From Colius striatus (Eukaryota > Chordata > Aves > Coliiformes > Coliidae): a stretch of 64,000 nt of DNA. The stretch is from the NCBI RefSeq assembly GCF_028858725.1, contig NC_084759.1, positions 174,862,770 to 174,926,769 on the forward strand, in the 5' to 3' direction. Shown in pieces: positions 51,601-58,489 of the stretch; within the stretch, counting starts at the first letter, position 1; the number at the start of each line of letters is the position of its first letter. Both the position numbers and the translations under genes were made by a program. The notes below the pieces were generated by a model that did not search any database, was not told the origin of the DNA, and saw only the letters and a list, made by a program, of their open reading frames with translations.

Positions 51601-54600
51601 TCTCCTCCGTTACCTTTTTCTTCTAAGAAGTGACTCATTGACAAAACACATTTTTCCATTCAAAACTTGATCAAAACCAAGTACTTGAATCCCCTTCCAT
51701 CAGCATGTAGGAAGTGACCTGAACCTTTTTGCTGCAGTTCTCATCCCATGGTGTCTGTCAGTGGGGCAAAATTTTCAAGTACTACATGACACCCATTTGT
51801 TCCACACTTCCATTCTCCAGCTGTCACTATCTCAGCAGCTTCCCCCCATACACACGTTTTTTGTTCTGTTTAATCTTTTGAGCCTTTTTCTTAGTAATCT
51901 CTGTTTTCTCTGGTATGTTTTACTTCTCCCTCTGTCCCGATTCTCCTCTTCTTGCGTGCCCTGTTTGAGACCTAACTCCCACTTCATTTCTCCAGTTTAA
52001 AAAAAGACTCTGCCATGCCTGGGGCAGCTCAAGCAATCCTTTAGTGCCTTTCAACATACCTTAAAACAACTTTTGTGTATATGAGCTCTTCCTGTAGCCA
52101 GCTGTTTATATTAAGAGCTTTCATATCAGGGAAAGGGATATGAGAAACTTCAGGAGAATGCATGGCCCTACAAGGAGGTGGAACTCTGCATCTGTGATGT
52201 GTAAAGGGCTCTTCGGGGGCTGACTGAGGTTTGTGCTTTTCTTCTCCTTCAGGCTGCCTTTGCTAACCTAAACTGCTTCTCCCCCCTGCCCCCCCCAATC
52301 CCAGGTTGAAAAAGGCATGTTCTAGAACAATGATTTCTAACCCTGTGCTTTCAGGCATCATCTCTAAAGATTTGAGCCAGCTGATAAGTGGCCTACATTC
52401 TTTTCACTTTCAGCTGCTGTTACCCATTCATATTCATAAACTTAGAGCAAAAGGAGTTAAGTACTGTGGGGAAAAAGGGGGGTTACAGGCCCTAGGAAGT
52501 ATTTTAATACTCTGCAATGTGAAACAGTAAGGTGCTATTGGAACTAAAGTGCCTGTTGATTTGATGAATGCCTGCTGTCTGTAACTGAAATATTTTCACA
52601 ATTGGAAATTCAGTAGGTTTAACCTCTAAAATGTAAGAAGGCAGAAGGCAGGCTACAAACCTCTGTGCAATACAGCGTGTAGTGCAGCGACAGAAACGTT
52701 TCTGCAAGGATGGTGTATGGCTCCAAAACACGGTTATGTGTTAGTAAAGCCCCTGGTTACATGTGATGCTCTTACTTGCTTTTGTGGAACGGTGTCCATG
52801 CACCTGAGTGCTCTTGGGAGCTGGGGCTGCTTTTTCTTTGAGCTTTCTTGGGAGAAGTCCTTGGTGACAGCAGAGTAAGAGTTACTGAATCCTGTGGGGC
52901 TCCACTTGCCCTTCCTGAAGGAGGGAAACGCCGCACTGGGGAGCGTGAGTGTGCTGATGGCCACAGCTCAGTGCCCGTATCCTTTCCAAGGGGCAAAAAG
53001 TCCTCTTCTGTTATTTTCCATCTCGCAGATGTGAAAAAAAACAATGGTGATTACCTGCAAAAGAAGTGGCATTTAGGGGAGCTGCCAGAAACCGTTGGGA
53101 AGGGAGCCTTCTTGGCTTTTGCTAAAAATGACCAAGGTCTGACTGCTACTTAATTTCTCAGTTCTGAAGTATCGACAGTGCCTGTGGTCTTCTGGTGATG
53201 TACCAAAAATGGCTTTTCTTGAAGAACAGATTGTGGTGCTTCAACCAGCATTTACTTCTGGCCTCAAGTAGACTTTAGGTGTATCTGTATTTGAAATTCA
53301 TTCACAAGTTCAAGCTGATAGCAAACACGAAAAGAAGTGTTTTCAAAACGGAATTGGCATTGTCATGCAGGAATGCAAGTGTGGTTTAAGGTATCATTTT
53401 GTATGGCTCCCTAGGTGCTGATTTTTAAAAAGAAGTTAATTTACTTTACAAAACAGGGCTTCCTGATACACTCCTGTGGCAAGTAGAGAGGTCCTGCAGC
53501 CACCCTTCCCCTTGTGTGAACACCCCTCCACACCTGCTTGCAGGATCCTTTGTTGACTTTATCACTGGGACTAGAGCAAGAATCTAGCAACCACAGTGGT
53601 GACATGGAGGATGCTTTACTTCTCAAGATTTACTTTTTTTTTTTCTTTGAGTAGATCTGGTTTCACATCTGTAACTTCCATAATGATGGACAGCGTGGAA
53701 ATTAGCTAATGAACCGAAGCATGTAGTATTCATGTTAAGAGTACTTCCTGTAGCTGCTGAGACTTCTAGAAAGGTGCATTGTCATACTGAAGGGTAATGC
53801 ATTAACAACAGATAACTTTTTACAACAGGGTGTTCCAAATGCTGCCCATGTAAGTAATAACATGAGCGCTCCAGCCATGCCTGCTCCAGCAGCAGTCCTG
53901 GGAAACATGGGAACAGTTCAGGGACCAAGTTCAGGTAATGCAACGTCGTCAAGTAACATCAAGAGCTCTAATGCAGCTGTCAAACTGGGAGACAACAAAG
54001 CAAGTGTAACAGTGGAGGCCAGCGCAGATAGCTCCAAGAAGGACCAGGCAAGTCCAAAGTTCAAAGTGTGTTATATATGTACACCATTTTGTATATTTAT
54101 ATAGAAAAGAGATCTACAGAATTTTGTATGTTTTCAAAATGTACGTATCTATCAGTAAATAGCAAACGATGACAATACCCCTCCTGCGTAATACACTTGA
54201 TACCATCATCTGTGTGATCATAGAATGGTAGGGGTTGGAAGGGACCTTTAGAGATCATCTAGTCCAACCCCCCTGCAGAAGCAGGGTCACCTAGATCAGG
54301 TCGCATAGGAACATGTCCAGGCAGGTCTTGAAGACCTCCAAGGAAGGAGACTCCACAACCCCTCTGGGCAGCCTGTGCCACTGCTCCCTCACCCTCACAG
54401 TGAAATAGGTTTTTCTTGTATTTAAGTAGAACTGTTTGTGTTCCAGCTTCATCCCATTACCCCTTGTCCTGTTGCTACCTACTACAGAAAAAAGGGATGT
54501 CCCAACCTCCTGACACTCACCCTTTAGATATTTATAAATGTTAATAAGATCACCCCTCAATCTCCTCTTCTTCAGACTAAACAGCCCCAGTTCCCGCAGC

Positions 54601-55718
54601 CTTTCCTTGTATGAAAGATGTTCCAGTCCCCTGATCATCTTGGTGGCCCTGTGCTGGACTCTCTCCAGAAGTTCTCTGTCTCTTTTGAGCTGAGGAGCCC
54701 AGAACTGCACACAGGACTCCAGATGAGGCCTCACCAGGGCAGAGTAGAGGGGGAGAAGAACCTCCCTCAACCTGATACTTTTGTAGTGACTGCAGGACAT
54801 AAACTAGCAAGCTGACTCCTTTAAATGTATTTTTGAAAGCAGCACTATTACAGGTATTACTTTAATTGCTGTGGGGCCACATTCTGTTCTGAATAAAACA
54901 CAGGCAGCTCTCAGGATTGCTGAAATGCCAGTGAGGGGAGCGCAGTGTTCTGGTCTTACGCAATAACTTCTGTCTGTAAAGTTGCAGTTCATGATTGATA
55001 AAAAGATGACACTCAAGTTTGTTTCTTCATCAGAAATTGATAATTCAAGAAAAAGCGGCACAAGAGGTCAAACTGGCTATTAAACCTTTCTACCAAAACA
55101 AAGACATCACCAAGGAAGAGTATAAAGAAATCGTGCGGAAAGCTGTGGATAAAGTACGTGGCTGTAGCAATGAGAAACTCATCCCTTTCACCCGAGGTGG
55201 GGCAGGGGGTGGGCTCCTTCATCTCTTGGGAACAATCAGAAGTTGCTGGGATGGAGAACAGGAACTGCAAAACCACCTTTGTCATTCTCCACCCATGAGA
55301 GCTTCCTTAGCTCCTCAGAGCAGAACTCACTTATCACTGAACCTCAGAATCTCAAGGGTTGGAAGGACCTTGAAAGTCCAACCCCGCTGCCAGAGCAGGA
55401 CCTCATGTGAAAGAGCCAAATGGGAATTCAGAAGTATTTGGGGAACTATCAGGAGTTTCCAGACTTGTTCTGCCGGAGATGGGGAAACCGAGGGTGTTGG
55501 GAAGAGAAATAAATCGTACGGGACAAGTGGCAAAACCACAGAAGTGTTTCAAATTTGTGTTGTTTTGTTTTTCTTTAAAACTGCCGTAGGTTTGTCACAG
55601 CAAGAGCGGAGAGGTGAATTCTGCAAAAGTGGCAAATCTGGTGAAAGCTTACGTAGACAAGTACAAACACTCTCGGAAGAAGAACCCCGAAGAGGCAGTG
55701 TCCTGTGAAAGGAAGTAG
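24547..55718 (+). CDS. SCAF11: SCAF11, SR-related CTD-associated factor 11 (14 coding exons)
   Basis: Spliced CDS of 4158 nt, 1385 residues, from ATG 24547 to TAG 55716-55718; exons are listed separately and all phases join. Recognised by similarity to human SCAF11 (1463 residues, recalled, not searched). Domains: RING finger with C40, C43, C58, H60, C63, C66, C77 and D80; a basic, weakly conserved linker (about 99-270); an acidic Ser/Pro region with a 20-21 residue repeat (512-590); an SR domain (about 738-880); an RG-rich stretch (about 994-1010); a conserved DTPADRSGW block near 1058; poly-Gln (about 1133) and poly-Pro (about 1205); and a C-terminal SRI-like module (about 1304-1375) as in SCAF1 and PHRF1. 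The family binds splicing factors such as SRSF2 and U2AF65 and promotes spliceosome assembly in nuclear speckles. Start: A at -3, and an upstream in-frame stop if exon 1 ends at 7838. The protein is about 80 residues shorter than the human one, mostly in exon 11. Confidence 0.95.
24608..25402 (+). other. SCAF11: SCAF11 intron 2
   Basis: GT-AG intron of 795 bp, AT-rich; no repeat or RNA gene recognised. Confidence 0.85.
25403..25557 (+). CDS. SCAF11: SCAF11 exon 3, first part of RING finger
   Basis: Acceptor ATTACCAG and donor GAG|GTAAGA. It encodes residues 21-72, with CPIC (C40, C43) and the [10 protein letters not shown] core (C58, H60, C63, C66) of a RING-type zinc finger. The intron falls between the core and the last ligand pair, so the finger exists only after splicing to exon 4. 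Confidence 0.96.
25988..26040. repeat. Hairpin next to an AT palindrome
   Basis: A perfect 8-bp stem AATTCAGC/GCTGAATT (25988-25995 and 26002-26009) with a 6-nt loop is followed at once by a perfect 18-bp palindrome (26013-26030) within an alternating ATTATAA-type tract. Confidence 0.85.
30088..30163 (+). mobile_element. Short CR1 3' end
   Basis: About 76 bp of diverged CR1 3'UTR and tail ('gaggtcccttccaacctt', 'ttgtgattctgtgatt') in intron 3, plus orientation. Confidence 0.85.
33088..33145 (+). repeat. T/G-rich low-complexity tract
   Basis: Runs of T broken by TTG and GGTT units. It could arise from a decayed T-rich microsatellite. Confidence 0.7.
34422..34499 (+). CDS. SCAF11: SCAF11 exon 4, end of RING finger
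   Basis: Acceptor TTTTTCAG and donor AAG|GTAAGT, 78 nt, phase 0 on both sides. It encodes residues 73-98, starting [16 protein letters not shown]77 supplies the seventh zinc ligand. The eighth position is D80 (CPID), as in the human protein as I recall it, so this is a family feature rather than a mutation. Confidence 0.96.
34500..36157 (+). other. SCAF11: SCAF11 intron 4
   Basis: GT-AG intron of about 1.66 kb, AT-rich; nothing recognised in it. Confidence 0.85.
36158..36252 (+). CDS. SCAF11: SCAF11 exon 5
   Basis: Acceptor TATACAG and donor GTGAG|GTTGGT, 95 nt. It encodes residues 99-130, starting [14 protein letters not shown], which matches the VQVKKQL start of the equivalent human exon. 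The rest (Lys/Glu- and Cys-containing linker) is poorly conserved. The donor is weaker than consensus (GTTGGT), but phase 2 is required by exon 6. Confidence 0.88.
36253..38191 (+). other. SCAF11: SCAF11 intron 5
   Basis: About 1.94 kb, nearly half of it a CR1 in reverse orientation (36620-37515). Confidence 0.85.
36620..37515 (-). mobile_element. CR1 LINE, about 0.9 kb, longest copy in the window
   Basis: Minus-strand CR1 from the tail (36620) through ORF2. The frame 37012-37479 (minus) begins with MADDTKLGG, the YADD-region remnant typical of CR1 reverse transcriptase, and runs 155 codons before decaying. It lacks about 20 nt in the C-terminal region compared with the other copies (join near 36728). 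It is 5'-truncated and inactive. Confidence 0.95.
38192..38259 (+). CDS. SCAF11: SCAF11 exon 6
   Basis: Acceptor ATCTTACAG and donor ACA|GTAAGT, 68 nt. It encodes residues 130-153, a basic linker with little conservation; a spaced RK..L.AKL pattern aligns loosely with human. Support comes mainly from matching phases (2 in, 1 out) with exons 5 and 7. Confidence 0.8.
38260..38898 (+). other. SCAF11: SCAF11 intron 6
   Basis: GT-AG intron of 639 bp; nothing recognised. Confidence 0.8.
38899..38954 (+). CDS. SCAF11: SCAF11 exon 7
   Basis: Acceptor CACACAG and donor AAG|GTTGGT, 56 nt. It encodes residues 153-171, ending [10 protein letters not shown], which resembles KKNAAIKINK in human. It leaves phase 0. 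Confidence 0.88.
38955..40950 (+). other. SCAF11: SCAF11 intron 7
   Basis: About 2 kb, with one short CR1 tail (39794-39852). An open minus-strand frame at 40244-40633 has no recognisable domain. Confidence 0.8.
39794..39852 (+). mobile_element. Very short CR1 3' end
   Basis: 59 bp of CR1 3'UTR and tail ('gatgatctctaaaggtccc', 'ctaccattctgtgat') in plus orientation. Confidence 0.88.
40951..41057 (+). CDS. SCAF11: SCAF11 exon 8
   Basis: Acceptor TTTTGTAG and donor ACTG|GTGAGT, 107 nt. It encodes residues 172-207. [10 protein letters not shown] corresponds to NQCFRNFFS in human. The exon is Ser/Thr-rich, with no catalytic motif. Confidence 0.93.
41058..41646 (+). other. SCAF11: SCAF11 intron 8
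   Basis: GT-AG intron of 589 bp; nothing recognised. Confidence 0.85.
41647..41736 (+). CDS. SCAF11: SCAF11 exon 9
   Basis: Acceptor ATTTCAG and donor AAAG|GTATGT, 90 nt. It encodes residues 207-237. The CTEFTEV and [11 protein letters not shown] segments are nearly identical to human CTEFIEA and IRQKRHELELS. Confidence 0.95.
41737..42942 (+). other. SCAF11: SCAF11 intron 9
   Basis: About 1.2 kb. It contains a strong acceptor followed by an open frame to 42719, which could be an alternative terminal exon and is reported separately. Confidence 0.75.
42584..42719 (+). other. SCAF11: Possible alternative terminal or poison exon
   Basis: A strong acceptor (CATTTTTCTGCAG, ending 42583) is followed by A AAA GGC..., the same phase as exon 10, so exon 9 could splice here. 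The frame stays open for about 44 codons and stops at 42717-42719. No good donor lies before the stop. Use of this exon would cut the protein to about 280 residues, with only the RING and linker. The constitutive route goes to exon 10, whose translation matches human. Confidence 0.3.
42943..43046 (+). CDS. SCAF11: SCAF11 exon 10
   Basis: Acceptor CTTTTCCAG and donor TTTG|GTAAAC, 104 nt. It encodes residues 237-272. The pattern RIPL...EAETFLL...TILPTNI...ENF follows human GFIPWNVETEVLPL...TIFPTSTISFEHF. Confidence 0.92.
43047..45891 (+). other. SCAF11: SCAF11 intron 10
   Basis: About 2.85 kb; no repeat family or exon recognised. Confidence 0.75.
45892..48411 (+). CDS. SCAF11: SCAF11 exon 11, giant exon with acidic and SR regions
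   Basis: Acceptor TTTTATTAG and donor CAAG|GTATTC, 2520 nt, residues 272-1112. Order: [10 protein letters not shown] start; basic Ser-rich stretch; [10 protein letters not shown]; a long acidic Glu/Ser region with four SPxxE repeats (512-590); the conserved block [34 protein letters not shown] leading into the SR domain, with four SPKRE-type repeats (765, 778, 794, 810) and [23 protein letters not shown]; the RG-rich stretch; [19 protein letters not shown] and YYSRRGR. Many blocks match human closely. The frame runs on 13 codons past the donor to TGA 48450-48452, so an unspliced or early-polyadenylated form would still end cleanly. Confidence 0.97.
48577..49219 (+). mobile_element. CR1 LINE, about 640 bp
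   Basis: Plus-strand CR1, 5'-truncated. It covers ORF2 from the [15 protein letters not shown] region to the C-terminus, then the 3'UTR and tail. It lacks about 20 nt near 48733 compared with the minus-strand copy at 36620-37515, which shifts the frame. It is inactive but relatively little diverged. Confidence 0.95.
50119..50178 (+). mobile_element. Short CR1 3' end
   Basis: About 60 bp of diverged CR1 3'UTR ('gggctagatggtctcaatag', 'tcccttccagcctcagtga'). Confidence 0.8.
50977..51332 (+). CDS. SCAF11: SCAF11 exon 12, Gln/Pro-rich
   Basis: Acceptor TTTGATAG and donor CTGCAG|GTATGC, 356 nt, residues 1112-1230. It encodes a poly-Gln run (about seven Gln, mostly CAG), then [37 protein letters not shown] and nine Pro followed by SQQ. 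It aligns with human almost throughout. The Pro and Gln tracts suggest a flexible interaction segment. A second long open frame in the same exon is a by-product of codon bias. Confidence 0.96.
51037..51063 (+). repeat. SCAF11: CAG/CAA poly-glutamine microsatellite
   Basis: In-frame CAG repeats ending in CAA within exon 12. Human has interrupted Gln/Met residues here (recalled), so the pure run looks like a lineage-specific expansion. Confidence 0.85.
51333..53828 (+). other. SCAF11: SCAF11 intron 12
   Basis: About 2.5 kb. The GC-richer part at 52770-53150 has open frames on both strands and is discussed as a finding. No CR1 seen. Confidence 0.75.
53829..54047 (+). CDS. SCAF11: SCAF11 exon 13
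   Basis: Acceptor TACAACAG and donor GACCAG|GCAAGT, a GC donor. 219 nt, phase 0 on both sides, residues 1231-1303. It encodes [24 protein letters not shown] and [11 protein letters not shown], each with a close human match. Low-complexity Ser/Ala/Pro linker. Confidence 0.94.
54048..55033 (+). other. SCAF11: SCAF11 intron 13, GC-AG type
   Basis: Begins GCAAGT and ends TTCATCAG. More than half of it is a minus-strand CR1 (54217-54776). No GT donor in the right phase gives a better protein match. Confidence 0.85.
54217..54776 (-). mobile_element. CR1 LINE, about 560 bp
   Basis: Minus-strand CR1 from the tail through ORF2. The minus frame 54291-54800 includes a 160-codon intact ORF2 C-terminus (ends DMFLCDLI), the best preserved coding stretch of any copy here. 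It is 5'-truncated at about 54776. Confidence 0.95.
55034..55153 (+). CDS. SCAF11: SCAF11 exon 14, start of SRI-like module
   Basis: Acceptor TTCATCAG and donor AAA|GTACGT, 120 nt, residues 1304-1343. It encodes [19 protein letters not shown] and [13 protein letters not shown], nearly invariant against human. The helical, charged pattern is the first half of the C-terminal module shared with SCAF1 and PHRF1. Confidence 0.97.
55154..55589 (+). other. SCAF11: SCAF11 intron 14, short and fully open
   Basis: 436 bp, GTACGT...GCCGTAG, containing a CR1 tail fragment. It has no stop in the incoming frame. Confidence 0.85.
55340..55406 (-). mobile_element. Short diverged CR1 3' end
   Basis: About 67 bp resembling the CR1 tail and 3'UTR on the minus strand ('cagaatctcaagggttgga', 'gccagagcaggacct'), close to the subfamily at 1722. 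Confidence 0.75.
55590..55718 (+). CDS. SCAF11: SCAF11 exon 15, C-terminus and stop
   Basis: Acceptor CTGCCGTAG. 129 nt including TAG 55716-55718, residues 1344-1385. [18 protein letters not shown] and [13 protein letters not shown] match the human C-terminus closely; the last 12 residues diverge, as usual for this family. Confidence 0.97.
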   Translation, partial: VCHSKSGEVNSAKVANLVKAYVDKYKHSRKKNPEEAVSCERK

Positions 55719-55920
55719 AACGTGGTTTCAGTTCTGAATTTTATTCTATCTGCAAAGTGCAATTTCAAGGTGAACCGTTAACTGAAAATTGTACATGACA
55801 GTCATTTGAATTCTGGTTTTGATAAAATTATTTTTCAATGTAGTATATAATGTTTTGTTCTAAAGAAATATAGATCTACGGGGCAATTTCTTTATTCCTT
55901 TTTAAACACAGATGTCTAAA

Positions 55921-55926
55921 AATAAA
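55921..55926 (+). terminator. SCAF11: Proximal poly(A) signal AATAAA
   Basis: Canonical hexamer 203 nt after the stop codon, followed about 30 nt later by a GU-rich GATTGTGTGG. Cleavage is expected near 55940-55950. Confidence 0.75.
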
Positions 55927-58459
55927 GGTGTAAAGAAAAATCATTAGGAATGTACGATTGTGTGGATACTTAGATGTACAGCGTTTTGACTTGAATAACA
56001 GAGTGCATTTAACGAGAGACTCCCGCCTGAGTACTTGGGTTGTGGAGCAGGTATGTACAGAACACGGAATCGCTCAAAGTGAAATGTTTCTTTTGATTTC
56101 TCCCTAATTGTAGCAAAGATAAAATAATGTATTGCCTTGGCAAAGATTTCTCACAGTAACTGGACAGGCTGAATGCAGGGGGGCACAAGGGGTGTATGTG
56201 GGGGGAAAAAAAAGCACATGGAGTCGTCTGCCCAGGAGAACTGTTTAGATTTTAGAAAGAGGCGACACAAACAAACAGTAAAATGCAGTGCCCAAAGCCC
56301 CGGGCCCTGCACATCTGTTGTAACACCAAATAAAAACAATGCTGCTTGGTTTTGTTTGTGACGTTTTTCACTTTGTTTTGAGGTAGTGGGACGAACTTGA
56401 ATCGTTGTCCTGCGCTGAAAGCCCTCGGTCACCACCCACTGATGACTGCAGTTGGTGCCTGTAGCTCGTAGGGAACTAGTGGGCTAAAGCTGGACCTTCA
56501 GCGATGAAACCAGGTTCGTCTTTCAGTACAATCAAGGAAGCTGGGGCTTGCTGCTCAGGGACTGCCAGTTGTGCCAGTCTTGGCTGTGTGACTGTGTAAC
56601 TCTCTTCCCCCTTACCCAGGAGCTGTAGCTTGGGCCACCACACCCATGGCACTGCACCTGTGCAACCTGAAGTCACGGGCAGCAGCTTCTCTCCTGGCCC
56701 GAGCCCTTTTACAGAGAGGGTGGTAGCGGTGCCACAAACATTTTAAAAGCAGAGGTGGAGTGATTGATTGGGCTGGGGGAACACTCACACCTTCGGTAAC
56801 AGGAGTTTTGCTGAGGTGGCAGCAGGGAGGGTTGCTGAAACAGTGCGAGAACAGTGAGAGCACTACACGCTCCTCACGGAAAGAACAGCTCCTACAGCAG
56901 GGGCCTTACGCCAAGACAGAAATGTTTGTTCCCTTACTCTCAGCACTAATAAAGTGTTGGCAGTCCCCCTCCCCTGCTGCTCTGCGGTGAGAACCTTTGG
57001 TGTGGGCTGAGCTGAGCCTGGCTTCTGCCCCAGCCCAGGGGCTCTGGCATGGATACACCCTCCTGACGGAAAGGAGCGAGCGTGTGTTCTGAGAATGCAT
57101 CTCTTTGGAGCCAGTAGTTCCCAAATTAACTTTTCTTGGCAGAAAAACAGCCTTACCCTGTAAGTAACTTTTGCAGAAGCCTGAGGATGAAATAAAGGAT
57201 ACTCCTGTACACACATGTGGTTAGAGATGTGTAAAAATGCCACGTGTGTCGTGACAGGTGATCGCTGGGGTCCAGCTGTAACTTCCTACAGCCATAATGA
57301 TGCATTTGCCTATATTTATTTTTGTGTGCCTAATTAAGAAAAGCCTATGTACATTAGAAACAGGTATAATACATTTTCTACAGTCAAGCCAGGTTTTAGA
57401 TTTTTCAAGATAGTCAGTTTTACACTGTGGTGGCAATTTGTATGACCTCTGGAATTATGTGAAGCTAAAATGGGTTAGCACTTTCTGAGGAATGTTGTAG
57501 CAAATTGCTATGTCTCTCCTGGTTTATCACGCCGTGCGTACTTATTTTTATTACCTTTTCCTTCTCTGAAGTTTAGGACTGTAATGACTTTTTCTACCTT
57601 TTTACTCTATACAGTTGAGCCTTGCTACGAAGCTCCTTTCAGGAGCCGGATAAATGTTCTGTGGCTTTTTTTGCCCTTTTAGAGGAGAGGTGGAAATTGG
57701 GTGGGAAGGAGCACTGGAGGATTTAAAGGGGGAGAGGATCACTGGTTTCTTGTTGTGCAGCTCTGACTGGAAGGGAAGCTGTCACTTGCTGCCACACTGT
57801 TGGGGCAGTGACTGTAGTGATGCTCCACTGTATTTCAAAATGTAATGAAGAATATCAGATAGAGTAGCATGTGATCGGTAACTTTTTTAACGATGAAATA
57901 CTTCAGAACTTATCAGAAGATAAGCAGTTCCTTATAATTTCTATGTTGAATCGAAAAAAATTGCATTGCCTTAATCCATAGACTCTCCTATTTTTCCCAA
58001 AAAGCAGTAAGGTCTCTGTTGGTGCCACTGCCCAAGTACTTTAACCTCATAGTTCTGGTTTTGTTAAAAGAGCATGAAAGCTATATTTCTATTTATTGAA
58101 ACTCCTTGTACTGAAAGTCCCAAGGTGCATTAGCAGCGAGGCAGAGTGGGGGGGAAGCTGAGCCCCCTCTGCCTGCTGGGTCGGTGATTCGTTCTATCCT
58201 AATGGCCTTAAACACTTCTAAACGTGCACACCTTAGACCTTCTGTGAACTTATGCAAACTGAAAGGGTTTTCCTTGCACTCCTGCCACTGTCTCATTCAC
58301 TGTGCATGCTGCTTGAATGTCTCTTACTAAAGATGTAACTTATGAGCACAGTGGCTGTCCAAAGTCCACAGGATGGTGTTTGTAGCATACGGCTGGAGTG
58401 CTGTCTACTGGAAAACATACTCTTAAAAACTAAGTTTTGTGTAGTGCTTAACAGTTTCT

Positions 58460-58465
58460 AATAAA
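58460..58465 (+). terminator. SCAF11: Distal poly(A) signal AATAAA
   Basis: Canonical hexamer followed by CTGTGTTTG about 25 nt downstream. It would give a 3'UTR of about 2.75 kb. Confidence 0.5.
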
Positions 58466-58489
58466 TTCTTTTCACTAACCTGGCAGTAG

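Larger units (their letters stand above)
55719..58485 (+). other. SCAF11: SCAF11 3'UTR (probable extent)
   Basis: Follows the stop directly. At least four AATAAA hexamers occur (55921, 56329, 56947, 58460). The first and last are followed by GU-rich sequence and are the best cleavage candidates. AT-rich ATTTATTT motifs near 57309 could act as AU-rich elements. The distal end is inferred; only the first 230 bases are certain on sequence grounds. Confidence 0.55.

Noticed and set aside
54291..54800. 169-codon minus-strand frame in intron 13
   Set aside because: CR1 ORF2 C-terminus, a repeat rather than a host gene.
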